Shown here one piece after another: positions 61,322 to 64,000 of a stretch of 64,000 bases of DNA; the stretch's first letter is position 1; each line of letters starts with the position of its first letter. The notes under the pieces were generated by a model. It was not told the origin of the DNA, did no database searches, and saw only the letters and a list, made by a program, of their open reading frames with translations. Source of the stretch: Portunus trituberculatus (taxonomy: Eukaryota; Arthropoda; Malacostraca; Decapoda; Portunidae); contig NC_059276.1 of the NCBI RefSeq assembly GCF_017591435.1, positions 5,023,776 to 5,087,775 of the forward strand, read 5' to 3'. The position numbers and the translations under genes are program-made.

Positions 61322-61599
61322 GCTTGGATGCACTTTTTTTCCTTTTTAGCGGCTACACTGTTCTTCCTTTCTTTGTTCCACCTCTTGGGTTTATTACCGA
61401 CAACTGAACATTTTATCACTTCTAATCAGCGTAGCGTGTGTCTGGTGTTAACTGTGCCGGAGGTGAATCAGCCTATCTAATGTGGCGCTAAGTTGGAAGC
61501 ACTCTCAATTAAGTTGTATGAGCAGCTTGTTCGCAATGCTCATTCATGGAGTGTGTTACTGCTTGCCTGTAACTGGAACAAGAGGAGAGAGTGGAGAAC

Positions 61600-62092
61600 G
61601 AGGAGGCAAAAGAGGAGGAGGAGGAGGAGGAGGAGGAGGAGGAGGAGGAGGAATTTTAGGACGAGGAGGAGAAGGAATTGTAGGACGAGGAGGAGGAAGA
61701 GTGTGCCAATGAATATGGAAGAGGAGAAAGAAAAATAGAGGAATCTGGGGAAATGAAGAAAACTGGAGAAATAAGATGAGGAAAAGATGAAACAATACCA
61801 GGAAACTAAATCAAGGAATAGATAGAGGAAAAGAGGAAAACCGATAGAACATTGTTGAAAGGAGGAGGAGGAAGAGGAAAAGGAGAAATAAAAATTGGAG
61901 GGTTACAGGAAAGTTATGAATAGTAGTAGGAGAAGGAGAAGGAAAAATGCTGGAGGAGGATGAGGAGAAGGAGGAGGAGGGAAAAAAGTAGACGATATTA
62001 GCGAATGGGGAAGAAAAGAAGGGAGAGAAGAATAATTGGATGAAGACTGGACAATAAAAAAAATAAAATAAGGTGGAACAACACAGTAGAAA

Positions 62093-62129
<37 letters not shown>

Positions 62130-62130
62130 C
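61600..62130. repeat. (GGA)n and (GAT)n simple repeats
   Basis: (GAG)n 61613-61651 and purine-rich text to 62090, then (GAT)n 62095-62128. Confidence 0.93.
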
Positions 62131-62424
62131 GGGTGATGAAGAAAAGGAGGAAGAAAAATATGAAAAAAAGAGAAAACGAATGATAACAAGAGAAATACTA
62201 AAGAATCACAACAAAATTACAAGAAAGAGACAGTAAGGCACCACTGACACTCCCACCAGTCAGTACGTGTGGGAGGACATGATAGAACAGAAAAAGACAT
62301 CTCCCAACAACCACGTCCTGTAATAGAGAGTACCATGAGTGTAAAAGAAAACGGGAACATAGTATCATAGTAGTTAGGAATGTAATTAGAAGAAGGTCAT
62401 TATACTAAACTATTGTTCTGTGGC

Positions 62425-62830
<406 letters not shown>

Positions 62831-63019
62831 GATTTTACGAGCGGAAAAAGGAAGAATGGAGAGGAAGGATAAATGAAGGAAAGAGAAGAAGTTGTGAGAG
62901 AGAAGAGGTGTGTTTCCTTCAAAGGGGAAAGTTTTGAAGAAAAGAAAGTAAGACGACAGAAAAAGTAAATGATGAAATTGTTGATGGAATGATGAGAAAG
63001 AAGAAAAATGTAGGGATTG

Positions 63020-63272
<253 letters not shown>

Positions 63273-63297
63273 CTTTTTTGACATCTCATTCTAATAT

Positions 63298-64000
<703 letters not shown>

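Overview
This is eukaryotic nuclear DNA. It has spliced genes with GT-AG introns, five kinds of degenerate retrotransposon or DNA transposon, tRNA-derived SINEs and very dense microsatellites: long (TG/AC)n, (AG/CT)n, (AT)n and several trinucleotide arrays. The microsatellite load, the Jockey/CR1-type LINEs with pentanucleotide or (AC)n tails, a DIRS element and the protein sequences together suggest an arthropod, most likely a decapod crustacean. The species cannot be named from the sequence alone.

Layout. 1-13 kb: repeat-rich and intergenic, with LINE fragments on both strands, an unidentified candidate exon (3549-3708), exon-like remnants of a DExH RNA helicase (4906-5951), a 5'-truncated LINE (7670-9800) and a (TG)n array with repeated spacers (11.74-12.6 kb). 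13.5-28.4 kb (+): a complete TBCK gene, for which I place 17 coding exons that join in frame to 859 codons. Its intron 9 carries a 3.9 kb DIRS retrotransposon that itself contains a hAT-type MITE. 28.4-31.2 kb: convergent intergenic spacer. 31.2-35.4 kb (-): a complete VTA1/LIP5 gene of 7 coding exons and 314 codons, with a piggyBac-like MITE in one intron and a likely non-coding first exon near 38.45 kb beside a palindromic E-box of CLEAR type. 35.8-47.2 kb: mariner-type MITE, 3'-truncated LINE endonuclease segment, LINE ends and a nest of SINEs in (TG)n. 47.2-56.7 kb: low-information repeat-rich DNA. 56.7 kb (+): the first coding exon of an otoferlin-like ferlin gene that runs out of the window. 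57-64 kb: its first intron, mostly purine/pyrimidine and trinucleotide arrays.

TBCK and VTA1 are convergent neighbours and both act in endosomal trafficking: TBCK in the Rab5-effector FERRY complex, VTA1 as VPS4 cofactor in the ESCRT pathway. The sequence shows no direct link between them beyond position and an E-box in each upstream region.

The most interesting structural signal is a LINE/SINE/microsatellite relationship. Every SINE copy and three LINE 3' ends run straight into (AC)n, and most are also entered from (AC)n on the 5' side. This fits elements that use (AC)n as target and tail. Two SINE families share one body but carry different tRNA-like heads. A second signal is a dispersed non-coding repeat family associated with the palindrome TGACGTCA, which occurs at least six times in the window.
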